Assembly (NCBI GenBank): GCA_036961345.1
Contig: JBALVT010000056.1
Coordinates: 1 to 21,896 of the forward strand
Length of the DNA stretch: 21,896 nucleotides
Direction: 5' to 3'
DNA from: JBALVT01 sp036961345
Lineage (GTDB): Bacteria > Pseudomonadota > Gammaproteobacteria > Pseudomonadales > Halieaceae
Position numbers and translations under genes: made by a program. Numbering within the stretch: position 1 is the stretch's first letter; every line of letters starts with the position of its first letter. Below the pieces are notes generated by a model that worked only from the letters and a program-made list of their open reading frames with translations, made no database searches and was not told the DNA's origin. Positions 6,883 to 13,647 of this stretch are shown piece after piece.

Positions 6883-6990
6883 GCCTAACAAGGACAGGTA
6901 ACCGGGAGATTGATTGTAGTGCCGCTAATGGCGGAAATTCGGACTTCGAAAATGGCTGCTTTGTGGCATGGATTCAACCGGTCGTTAGCC
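6883..6990 (+). repeat. Possible second attC-like element
   Basis: GCCTAAC (6883-6889), 45 bases after a stop codon, and GTTAGCC (6984-6990) form complementary ends with 5 of 7 inner bases pairing (CTAAC/GTTAG). Just inside, ACAGGTAACC can be aligned with the reverse complement of GGATTCAACCGGT with gaps. The length of 108 bases is within the attC range. The central part pairs poorly apart from GCCGC TAAT GGCGG, so support is weaker than for the 1286 site. Confidence 0.22.
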
Positions 6991-7057
6991 CAGCTTTTAA
7001 ATCAATCGCATATGCGGTTATGCTTTTGTTCGTCCAATGACAAGGAGATGTATACAG

Positions 7058-7546
7058 ATGAACTGGGATGCACTAGGTGCGATCGCCGAGTTAGCTGCTG
7101 CCGCTGCTGTGATAGCGACTCTCATATATCTTTCTCAGCAGATTCGGCAGGCAGCAAAAGAGAGCCGCCTATCCGCAATACATGATATCTCGACCTCTTA
7201 CAATGCCTGGATTCAAACTGTTGCTGCGAGCCCAGATCTTTCGAGAATTTGGGACCAGGGCCTAATCAACTACGAGCAGCTTGAACGCGAAGATCGAGTG
7301 AGGTTTTTGCTAATAACGGGCTCCATAATAAGAATCCTGGATGATGCGTACAGTCAGTATTCCTCTGGGAGAATGGAGAAAGTGGACTGGACAGTATATG
7401 AAAACGTTCTAAATCTAGCTGCGGGTTCACCTGGGATCAAAGAGTATGTGTCGCAGCGGGAGTTTCAGCACACACCAAGCTTCTTCCTCATGCTCAAGGA
7501 GAAAATGTCGAACGCTGAAAGTACCGGTGATTCAATCTACCGCTGA
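7058..7546 (+). CDS. MNWDA-type small membrane-anchored protein, copy 2
   Basis: A 162-residue paralogue of the protein at 4056. The start is placed at ATG 7058 (AAGGAG ten bases upstream), giving MNWDALGAIAELAAAAAVIATLIYL, so the membrane segment spans about residues 6-26 and is longer than in copy 1. The rest is predicted helical: an RQAAKESRLSAIHDISTSYN helix, LSRIWDQGLINYEQLEREDRVRFLL, then the shared SQYSSGRME...YENVLNLAAGSPGIKEYV block, equivalent to YQYRQGTLDEEAFKGYE...SWPGIRAWW of copy 1. Overall similarity is low but collinear, pointing to an old duplication or separate arrivals of one family. A perfect hairpin starts within the stop codon. Role unknown. Confidence 0.75.
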   Translation: MNWDALGAIAELAAAAAVIATLIYLSQQIRQAAKESRLSAIHDISTSYNAWIQTVAASPDLSRIWDQGLINYEQLEREDRVRFLLITGSIIRILDDAYSQYSSGRMEKVDWTVYENVLNLAAGSPGIKEYVSQREFQHTPSFFLMLKEKMSNAESTGDSIYR

Positions 7547-7569
7547 CAGCTATTCTACGAATAGCTGTC
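7545..7569 (+). terminator. Perfect 11-bp hairpin at the stop codon, terminator-like
   Basis: GACAGCTATTC (7545-7555) and GAATAGCTGTC (7559-7569) are perfect inverted arms around a TAC loop; the first base belongs to the TGA stop. No U-tract follows, so it may stabilise the 3' end of the transcript or be another kind of element rather than an intrinsic terminator. Confidence 0.45.
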
Positions 7570-7777
7570 GACTGAATGGTCCCGGTGTCCCTCGACCGGT
7601 TGAGATCGCAGCTATTTTCGGCGGTTGGCCTATGATGGGGTCAGGGGCAGTCGTTTACTCAAAACGTACTGAGGTCAAAATGGGAACAATCGGGTGTTCC
7701 CCTTGTCTGTCGTCAAATACGCTATCTGAATCGGCAGCAGATTGATTTACAAGGAATTTCGAATTACAGCAATTTTT

Positions 7778-7820
7778 GCATACAGAGAATGGGCGTTATA
7801 AAAATCACTCTCTGTATGCA
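7778..7820. repeat. 12-base perfect inverted repeat
   Basis: TGCATACAGAGA (7778-7789) and TCTCTGTATGCA (7809-7820) are exact inverted copies with a 19-base AT-rich spacer. There is no adjacent T-run of terminator type. It abuts the element bounded by TTGTTATGGGC at 7822. Confidence 0.6.
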
Positions 7821-7821
7821 G

Positions 7822-8013
7822 TTGTTATGGGCCGGCATGACGCGTATGCGAAGTAATAATTGGATGGTATCAAGGATAAAATGGTCATAGAGACCCTTGG
7901 AAATCTGGGTGAGTTTATCGAGGTGTTTTCAAAGGGTTGCTCTGGGGGTGTCTGGATTCGATAGACGCGCAACGATTCACTTCTTTTGGAATGAATCTTA
8001 CAGCCCATAACAA
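7822..8013. repeat. Segment bounded by perfect 11-base inverted repeats
   Basis: TTGTTATGGGC (7822-7832) and GCCCATAACAA (8003-8013) are exact inverted copies bracketing a 192-base segment, a size and form like a miniature inverted-repeat element. No target-site duplication is visible at the outer edges, and the ATAACAA ends also recall cassette-boundary sequences. Mobility is unproven. Confidence 0.35.
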
Positions 8014-8113
8014 GTCACGTAATCAGGACCTGACTTACGAAGAAAACAGAGTGTAGAATAATGACGTGCCGACGACCGCCAGTAACTCCTATGTAGAGAT
8101 TACTGAGCGGCCC

Positions 8114-8142
8114 CGATATTTCGCCATACAGGCGATTTATCG
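8114..8142 (+). promoter_or_regulatory. Leader hairpin before the arylsulfatase gene
   Basis: CGATA TT TCGCC (8114-8125), loop ATACA, GGCGA TT TATCG (8131-8142) gives a 10-pair stem with one symmetric TT/TT internal loop, followed by CTTTTAG. It lies 50 bases before the start codon at 8193. It may be a weak terminator or attenuator, or an mRNA-stabilising leader; nothing in the sequence decides between them. Confidence 0.4.
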
Positions 8143-8192
8143 CTTTTAGTCTAAACTAAGAACAACAATTATAAATGATGGAGTTACCCCCA

Positions 8193-9722
8193 ATGACGAC
8201 AAACAAGTTTTATTCTGTACTGCTGATCATGGGGGCGTTTCTTTTTGCTCCGGTGGTCGGCGCTGCCGACAAACCCAATATCCTGGTGATATGGGGTGAC
8301 GATATCGGCATTTGGAACATCAGTCGTTACAGCATGGGGCAGATGGGCTACCAGACCCCCAACATTGACCGTGTAGCCAACGAAGGTGTGGTGTTTACCG
8401 ATTACTACGGCGAACAGAGTTGCACCGCGGGGCGCTCCGCCTTTATTACAGGTCAGCATCCCATTCGCACCGGGCTGACCAAGGTGGGTGTTCCAGGATC
8501 TGAGTTAGGCCTGCAAGCGGAAGATCCTACGTTGGCAGAACTGCTAAAACCCCTGGGTTATACCAGCGGGCAATTTGGCAAAAATCACCTGGGAGATCAA
8601 GATAAATACCTGCCCACCAATCACGGTTTCGATGAGTTCTTTGGCAATTTATACCATTTGAATGCTGAAGAAATGCCTGAAGAACCTGATTACCCAAAAA
8701 TGCCGGGCTTTCGTGAAAAGTACGGTCCACGGGGTGTGATTCACAGCTATGCCGATGGGAAAATTGAAGACAGTGGTCCGCTTACCAAAAAGCGTATGGA
8801 AACCGTCGATGAGGAATTTCTCGCGGCGTCGCTTAAGTTTATTGACAGAGCACATAAAGACGACAAGCCCTTTTTCGTCTGGTTTAACTCAACCCGAATG
8901 CACTATTACACACATGTGAAACCGGAATCTTTGGGGACCACAGGCCAGGGCTTTTACAACGACGCAATGGTTGAGCACGATGGTCACGTGGGTGTCTTGC
9001 TCAATAAGCTGGACGAGCTTGGCATAGCCGATAACACCATTGTTATTTATTCCACCGACAATGGGCCGCACTTCAATCAGTGGCCAGATGCGGCAATTAC
9101 GCCATATCGAGGGGAGAAAAACACCAACTGGGAAGGTGGATATCGCGTTCCAGCCATGGCCCGCTGGCCCGGCCATATCAAAGCCGGTGGCATCAGCAAT
9201 CAGGTTATGTCGCACTTGGACTGGGTGCCTACATTGATGGCTGCGGTGGGTGAAGATAAAGTCGTAAGCGAGCTCAAGAAAGGTAAACGTGTAGGCAAGG
9301 ACAACTTTAAGGTGCATCTGGATGGCTATAATTTCCTGCCGTTCCTGGAAGGCCAAACTAAAATTGCTCCGCGCCGTGAATTTTTCTACTTTAGCGACGA
9401 TGGCCTGCTGACCTCTGCACGTGTCGGTGACTGGAAGTTTGTATTTGCTGAACAGAGAGCTCACAGATTTGACGTCTGGCGCGACCCTTTCATAACTCTG
9501 CGTATCCCCAAGGTATTCAACTTGCGTCGCGACCCCTTTGAACGGGCCGACACAGATTCCAATAGTTACAATCAGTGGTGGGATATGAAAATTGGCTCGG
9601 TGGGTATGCTGGGTATGGGTGCCGTTGGTCAGTTTGTTGCATCACTTCAGGAGTTTCCGCCCAGACAGAGACCAGCGACGTTTACTATCGATCAGATTAT
9701 GGAATCGGTATATCAGAAGTGA
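8193..9722 (+). CDS. Arylsulfatase, exported
   Basis: A 509-residue type I sulfatase hydrolysing sulfate esters in the periplasm. The start at ATG 8193 has GGAG nine bases upstream, while ATG 8175/8178 lack a site. The signal peptide MTTNKFYSVLLIMGAFLFAPVVGA is probably cleaved before ADKPN. The active-site motif is CTAGR (C77-R81), the CxAxR pattern whose Cys is converted to formylglycine. Metal ligands include D36-D37 in VIWGDDIG and D289-N290 in YSTDNGP, with GKNHLG (K130, H132) and the histidine of TRMHYYTH as further active-site residues. The C-terminal region follows the usual small beta-domain (LLTSARVGDWKFVF, VFNLRRDPFERAD). No formylglycine-generating enzyme is in the window, so maturation depends on a gene elsewhere. 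It is monocistronic; a hairpin lies at 9781. Substrate unknown. Confidence 0.95.
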   Translation: MTTNKFYSVLLIMGAFLFAPVVGAADKPNILVIWGDDIGIWNISRYSMGQMGYQTPNIDRVANEGVVFTDYYGEQSCTAGRSAFITGQHPIRTGLTKVGVPGSELGLQAEDPTLAELLKPLGYTSGQFGKNHLGDQDKYLPTNHGFDEFFGNLYHLNAEEMPEEPDYPKMPGFREKYGPRGVIHSYADGKIEDSGPLTKKRMETVDEEFLAASLKFIDRAHKDDKPFFVWFNSTRMHYYTHVKPESLGTTGQGFYNDAMVEHDGHVGVLLNKLDELGIADNTIVIYSTDNGPHFNQWPDAAITPYRGEKNTNWEGGYRVPAMARWPGHIKAGGISNQVMSHLDWVPTLMAAVGEDKVVSELKKGKRVGKDNFKVHLDGYNFLPFLEGQTKIAPRREFFYFSDDGLLTSARVGDWKFVFAEQRAHRFDVWRDPFITLRIPKVFNLRRDPFERADTDSNSYNQWWDMKIGSVGMLGMGAVGQFVASLQEFPPRQRPATFTIDQIMESVYQK

Positions 9723-9780
9723 CCGTTACGTTAATCAGTTGAATTAACGAAGAAGAATTGAATGGTGCTTTTTAAGAAAT

Positions 9781-9816
9781 CGCTTTGCGGCAGAACCCAA
9801 TAGGGGCCGCAAAGCG
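9781..9816 (-). terminator. Terminator between convergent sulfatase and cupin genes
   Basis: CGCTTTGCGGC (9781-9791) and GCCGCAAAGCG (9806-9816) are perfect 11-base arms, and the loop itself contains CCC AATA GGG. Read on the minus strand it is followed by ATTTCTTAAAAAG, moderately T-rich, fitting termination of the cupin gene. It may also stop the sulfatase transcript together with the smaller CGTTAAT/ATTAACG hairpin at 9729-9749. Confidence 0.6.
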
Positions 9817-9837
9817 CAATCCTAGACCGCCTGAAAA

Positions 9838-10371
9838 TTATTCGCCCATAACAATAACTTTGTCAGAGCTCTTGCCTTCCAGTTCACACAGTGCGCGGTA
9901 CACTTTCAGTATCGTTTTAGCATCGATAATGCTGGTTACATTGCCCTCGTCATCAATGTTTACATTGCTGCCGAAAATAGCAAACCAGACAACGGCGTCT
10001 TCAGTAGCATCTTCGGCAACCGTGATAGTGTGTACTGAGTGCGCAGGTTCATACAGGTAAGATCCGGCCTTGTTCACCTTGTCTGGATACTCCTTGTAAA
10101 ACCACTCACCGGACTGGGTTACAGCCAGCACCGGACCCGTGTGGTAGTGGGTATCTACGATGTTTGTGCCGGGCTTGAAGTGGTTACGTACAATCCACAT
10201 ATTTTGGTTCAGGTCCACTTGTAGTAATTGCAGTGTGGAACCGTCCGGCAGGTTTACATGGGGTAAATCATCATTGTGAATCAGAATGGCTTCACGAGCA
10301 TCATCGCGAGAGACAACAGGACCCTCTTGCATGGCCATTAAGAGTTCCAGTGCGTTTGTTGGATCTGACAT
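9838..10371 (-). CDS. Cupin, 2,4'-dihydroxyacetophenone dioxygenase-like
   Basis: A 177-residue single-domain cupin. Start ATG 10371 has GAGGGC seven bases upstream; the longer in-frame extension reads as non-coding. The metal motif is THYHTGPVLAVTQSGEWFYKE (H75, H77, with E90 or E94 candidates), then AGSYLYEPAHSVHTI (H114), which fits the 3-His/1-Glu site of non-haem iron cupins. The HTGPV...G.W.Y.E...AGSY.YEPA layout is typical of the dihydroxyacetophenone dioxygenase-like group, enzymes that cleave a C-C bond next to a carbonyl with O2. The exact substrate cannot be inferred and could be a diketone or hydroxyketone from a catabolic route. It lies 233 bases downstream of the two SDR genes on the same strand, probably with its own promoter. 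There is no signal peptide, so it is cytoplasmic. Confidence 0.82.
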   Translation of the reverse strand: MSDPTNALELLMAMQEGPVVSRDDAREAILIHNDDLPHVNLPDGSTLQLLQVDLNQNMWIVRNHFKPGTNIVDTHYHTGPVLAVTQSGEWFYKEYPDKVNKAGSYLYEPAHSVHTITVAEDATEDAVVWFAIFGSNVNIDDEGNVTSIIDAKTILKVYRALCELEGKSSDKVIVMGE

Positions 10372-10604
10372 AGTATAAGCCCTCTGTTTGGAGTATATGG
10401 TGTGGCTTAACCAGTGTATCCATATTTGGCTGTAGCACAATGATGGGAAACAAAATATGTCTGTAGGGTGTAGGGCACAGATAAAAACGGGTTTGGGCAC
10501 ATCGACACGGGCGCTTGTTTCTTGTGCGGAGGAACATTCCCCAAAAGACAATTGGCGGCAGGGTCGCCGGAGAAAAAGTGTCAGAAAGTTTGAGGTCTAA
10601 CTTG

Positions 10605-11426
10605 TCAGGAGGCGCCGGGCCACTTTAGTAAAAGCCTTACGGTCATTCTGTAGAGGCCGGGGAAAAGTCTTTGTGTATGATAAAACATCTTTCCACGGAT
10701 GCCTTTGATGATCAGTGCCTCGCCCTTGGCTATATTTTTGAGACTGTGTTGAGCAATGGCCTCGGGAGTGCTTATGCCAACTAAATCTTTAATAAACCGC
10801 GTTGGTCGAGGCACGGTTTCGGTTTCGGCGGCTATCATGGGCGTATTCACTTCCGAGGGGCAAATCAGGCAAATGTTAAATCCTTTTGGGCCCAGCTCGT
10901 AGCGAAGTACCTCTGCCAAACCCACCAGTGCGGCTTTGGACGTTGAGTATGCACTGTATCCCCACACCGGCAATATTCCGCCTAGAGATCCAAGCATGGC
11001 GATAGTGCCCCCGCCCGCGTTTTGCATGTGCGGTGCCAGCGCATGGATGACCGCGACCGTCCCCATGACATTGGCGTTTAGGTTGTCGCTGAAATCCTTA
11101 AGGCTGTGTTCGAAAAAAGGTTTCGCTGTGGCCATTCCCGCGCAGGTGATCAGCACATCGGGTGTGCCAATATCAGCCACCGCGCGATCCAGGCTTACAG
11201 CCAACGCAGACTCATCTGTGACATCGACGCTCAGAAAAGTCACGGTTTGTTGTGTGGTGAGCTTGCCGGCGATTAGTTCTTCGACTGCTGCTTCAAGCTT
11301 TGCGACATTCCTGGCCAGTAAAACAATGCTGGCGCCTTGTTGTACAAGTTGATGGGCCAGTGCCAGGCCGATTCCACTACTTCCGCCGGTGATGTAAACA
11401 AGTTTTTCTGTGTAGAAATCAGTCAT
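10605..11426 (-). CDS. Short-chain dehydrogenase/reductase, 3-ketodihydrosphingosine reductase-like
   Basis: A 273-residue classical SDR. The cofactor motif TGGSSGIG is at residues 14-21, and LLARN after the second strand supplies an Arg that favours NADP(H). CAGMA replaces the usual NAGxA, keeping AG. The catalytic Ser is in MLGSLGG, and YSTSK gives the Tyr-x-x-x-Lys pair. The C-terminal part (CPSEVNTPM, a helix with STPEAIAQHSLKNIAKGE, and a basic-hydrophobic tail ending RMTVRLLLKWPGAS) resembles ketosphinganine reductase-like SDRs, which often associate with membranes. A lipid or steroid ketone substrate is plausible but not shown. Start ATG 11426 lies 14 bases after the stop of the next SDR, so the two form an operon; the ribosome site is weak, suggesting coupling. 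Confidence 0.85.
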   Translation of the reverse strand: MTDFYTEKLVYITGGSSGIGLALAHQLVQQGASIVLLARNVAKLEAAVEELIAGKLTTQQTVTFLSVDVTDESALAVSLDRAVADIGTPDVLITCAGMATAKPFFEHSLKDFSDNLNANVMGTVAVIHALAPHMQNAGGGTIAMLGSLGGILPVWGYSAYSTSKAALVGLAEVLRYELGPKGFNICLICPSEVNTPMIAAETETVPRPTRFIKDLVGISTPEAIAQHSLKNIAKGEALIIKGIRGKMFYHTQRLFPGLYRMTVRLLLKWPGAS

Positions 11427-11440
11427 CTTATAGACCGGCC

Positions 11441-12289
11441 CTAGCGCTTGGGCGCGCCGGGCTCCCGCTTAAACACTTTACGAACCACGCTGTCGGTATA
11501 CATGTTCAATATACCCGTTGGGATCAGTTTTAGCGCCACTCGCAGTATTCTTGCCTGCCGCCCAGGAATGACCATATATTTTTTCTTTAATATGGATTCA
11601 TTGAGCATGTAGGGAATCAGCTCTTCCAGCTGAACCAGGCCGCCACTATCTTTTAGCTGGCGAGCCACGGGATGCATGGTTTTCATTTCCTCTTCTACCA
11701 TTGCCGTGGGTATTTCCGGTGGGCAGATCACCGACACGCCAATATCAAGAGGCTTGTATTCCAACCGCAATACTTCGGCAAGACCCACAACGCCAAATTT
11801 GGATGCCGCGTAGGCTGAGTAGCCATAATTACCAATCAGCCCGCCCATAGATGCCAGCAGCGCCAACTGGCTGGCCGCATGCATGTGCGGCAGCACGGCA
11901 CGTGCAAAATTCCGGCTGCCAAGTAGGTTCACATTAATCACAGCGGCATAGTCTGCATCACTTATTCTTTCGAAATTACCCGCGCGCTGAATGCCTGCGC
12001 AGTTAAGTGCAAAATCAGGCTCACCAATCTCCATTACGGCACTGCTAACCGCTTCGCGTAGTCCTTCCGCGTTGGTAACATCGGCTTCCAGAGTTATGAT
12101 TTTTTGATCCTGGCGCGTTTTCAGAATGGTGAACTCTTCCAGGGTCGCAGCTGGTATCTTAAGGTCGATGGCCACCACATTGCTGCCGTCTGCCACAAGC
12201 GCCTTGATGGCTGCCTGACCAATACCGCTGGCAGCGCCGCTGATGACTGCAGTACGCACATTCCACCTGGCAATTTTTTTTGTGTTCAT
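11441..12289 (-). CDS. Short-chain dehydrogenase/reductase (KDSR-like)
   Basis: A 282-residue classical SDR, first gene of a two-SDR operon. GAASGIG is the cofactor motif at about residues 18-24; VVAIDLK ends the second strand with Asp, favouring NAD(H), unlike its partner. NCAG, the Ser in LLASMGG and YAASK complete the active site. The tail (KKYMVIPGRQARILRVALKLIP, then DSVVRKVFKREP) is basic and hydrophobic, again like membrane-associated ketosphinganine-reductase-type members. Start ATG 12289 has GGAGG six bases upstream. The two operon SDRs appear to have opposite cofactor preferences, so together they could interconvert a hydroxy and a keto group or act on successive carbons (inference). 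The AraC-type regulator gene ends 142 bases upstream on the same strand. Confidence 0.88.
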   Translation of the reverse strand: MNTKKIARWNVRTAVISGAASGIGQAAIKALVADGSNVVAIDLKIPAATLEEFTILKTRQDQKIITLEADVTNAEGLREAVSSAVMEIGEPDFALNCAGIQRAGNFERISDADYAAVINVNLLGSRNFARAVLPHMHAASQLALLASMGGLIGNYGYSAYAASKFGVVGLAEVLRLEYKPLDIGVSVICPPEIPTAMVEEEMKTMHPVARQLKDSGGLVQLEELIPYMLNESILKKKYMVIPGRQARILRVALKLIPTGILNMYTDSVVRKVFKREPGAPKR

Positions 12290-12431
12290 GCTGATCCTCC
12301 AAGGCTCGATACGGACAATATTTCAGCACTCATCTTATCGATTATTGAGAAATAAATTTGATATTACGCGCTACTAATTTTACATTTCGCGACATACACT
12401 TTGGCCGTATTTCACGGGGTCAAGGCTATGT

Positions 12432-13427
12432 CTACTGAAACTGCTTTTTCCAATCCCGGGGTGACAAACCCGTGCGCCGCCTGAACGCGTTCGAGAAAAC
12501 ACTGAGTTCTGAGTAACACAGCATATAGGCGAGTGCTGTTAACGGTCCTTTGGATTCCTTTAGGTAGTTACAGGCAATTTCGAAACGGACATCATCGAGC
12601 AATTGTTTGTAACTTGTACCGGCGGCGGTTAGTTTGCGCTGTAATGTCCGTTTGTTGATAGCCAAATAACTGGAAACGCGCTCTACCGAGCAGTCTCCCG
12701 TCAATAATGCCTGTTTGATCAGATAACTGACCTTGGCGCCAAAGTCGTCGCTAAAGGTATGTTGTAACTCTTTCAGGTGTGCTTCCAAAACCTGGTGTAA
12801 GCCGGGATTCGCCTTGTCCAACGGGATATCCAGGATTGCTGCGTCGCTGGCGATAATGGTGGTATCCCAGTCAAAAAAGATTGGGCATTGAAAATTTTCC
12901 CTGTAGGGGCGGGTATCTGCCGGCGCACTGTGAGGCAAGTAGATTGCAGTGGGTCTCCAGTCTTTGTAGAGAAAGCGCATAACGCCGGTGGCGATACCTG
13001 CCACCAGATCACTTTGCTGATACATGGGTGCATGTTGCTGGGGTTTGCTTGTGAAGGCCCACTGGGTTGTGCCACTTTCCACGGTTGTGGTCACAATCGC
13101 ACCCTGATTGTGGTGACTGAAATACTGACTGAGTTCCCGGAGGGCGCAGCGGATATCGGGCGCCTGTTGAATGATAAAACCTACCGCACCAAGCATATTT
13201 ATATCCTGCCGGTTTGATAACTGAAGGCCAAAATGGGGACATGTTAGTTCAATCGCCGATTCTTCGAGTAAATTCAAATAGGCGCGATAGGATATCCAGG
13301 CCTCAGGGTCGGCACCGAGCCCGGTTAATCCCACTCGCTCCATTATGGCGTCAGGATTACCACCGAGCTGGCGAACTGTCTCTTGGTAGCCCTGCAGGGC
13401 TGATGCCCGGACCAGATAATCGCTCAT
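12432..13427 (-). CDS. AraC-family transcriptional regulator (arabinose-binding-like sensor domain)
   Basis: A 331-residue regulator with an N-terminal ligand/dimerisation domain of the type found in OruR-like AraC proteins (GYQETVRQLGGNPDAIMERVG, then FGLQLSNRQDINMLGAVGFI) and a C-terminal AraC DNA-binding domain with two helix-turn-helix units: CSVERVSSYLAINKRTLQRKL and LTALAYMLCYSELSVFSNAF ending RRRTGLSPRDWKK. The first unit keeps the typical SVERVSxxL-x-x-xxRTLQRKL pattern. ATG 13427 and GTG 13436 are both possible starts; neither has a strong ribosome site. It is divergent from the enoyl-CoA hydratase gene and upstream of the SDR genes on the same strand, so it could control either or both. 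Regulators of this type usually activate lipid, steroid or amino-acid catabolism in response to a small ligand. Confidence 0.92.
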   Translation of the reverse strand: MSDYLVRASALQGYQETVRQLGGNPDAIMERVGLTGLGADPEAWISYRAYLNLLEESAIELTCPHFGLQLSNRQDINMLGAVGFIIQQAPDIRCALRELSQYFSHHNQGAIVTTTVESGTTQWAFTSKPQQHAPMYQQSDLVAGIATGVMRFLYKDWRPTAIYLPHSAPADTRPYRENFQCPIFFDWDTTIIASDAAILDIPLDKANPGLHQVLEAHLKELQHTFSDDFGAKVSYLIKQALLTGDCSVERVSSYLAINKRTLQRKLTAAGTSYKQLLDDVRFEIACNYLKESKGPLTALAYMLCYSELSVFSNAFRRRTGLSPRDWKKQFQ

Positions 13428-13647
13428 GGTGCTCACAAGTCTATTTTTCTGTCGTTAAATATCAACTAGCCCAGCTTTGGTGTCAAGTTTTTGACGATCT
13501 ATGTCTGTGATTATAGTTCAGCTCGATATACCTGAATCATTTTTGGGCTGATATGCCTTGGGCCAGCGCCTGCGCTGCGGTACGGTACGGTATAGTCGGC
13601 GCGGTGCAACCGGCGCGGTGCAACCGACGAACAACAGGAGTGAGACA
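13428..13647. promoter_or_regulatory. Divergent promoter region, AraC regulator / enoyl-CoA hydratase
   Basis: 220 bases between two divergent starts. It contains TACGG iterations (about 13578-13592) and a 14-base tandem duplication at 13597-13624. An AraC-type site would be expected here as direct repeats on one face of the DNA; the duplication is a candidate, though it falls only 24 bases before the GTG start and so may lie in the leader instead. Confidence 0.45.
13597..13624 (+). repeat. 14-base exact tandem duplication
   Basis: CGGCGCGGTGCAAC occurs twice head to tail (13597-13610 and 13611-13624), just before the ribosome site AGGAG (13636-13640). It may be a replication-slippage duplication or a paired regulator site. 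Confidence 0.85.

Larger units (their letters stand above)
7547..8192. other. Long gap rich in inverted repeats
   Basis: 646 bases with no supported gene but an unusual density of dyads: 7545-7569, GGGAACA/TGTTCCC at 7682-7701, the 12-base arms at 7778-7820, the 11-base inverted repeat bracketing 7822-8013, CGTAA.CAGG/CCTG..TTACG at about 8017-8038, CAGTAACTC/GAGATTACTG at 8080-8105, and the leader hairpin at 8114-8142. A 67-codon minus-strand frame (7805-8008) has no ribosome site and no recognisable features. Confidence 0.6.

Noticed and set aside
7805..8008. Minus-strand 67-codon frame
   Set aside because: No Shine-Dalgarno site, its start lies within an inverted-repeat arm, and its composition is not protein-like; repeats explain the DNA better.
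8889..9464. 191-codon minus-strand frame opposite the arylsulfatase
   Set aside because: Antisense shadow of a conserved enzyme; no start site or motif.
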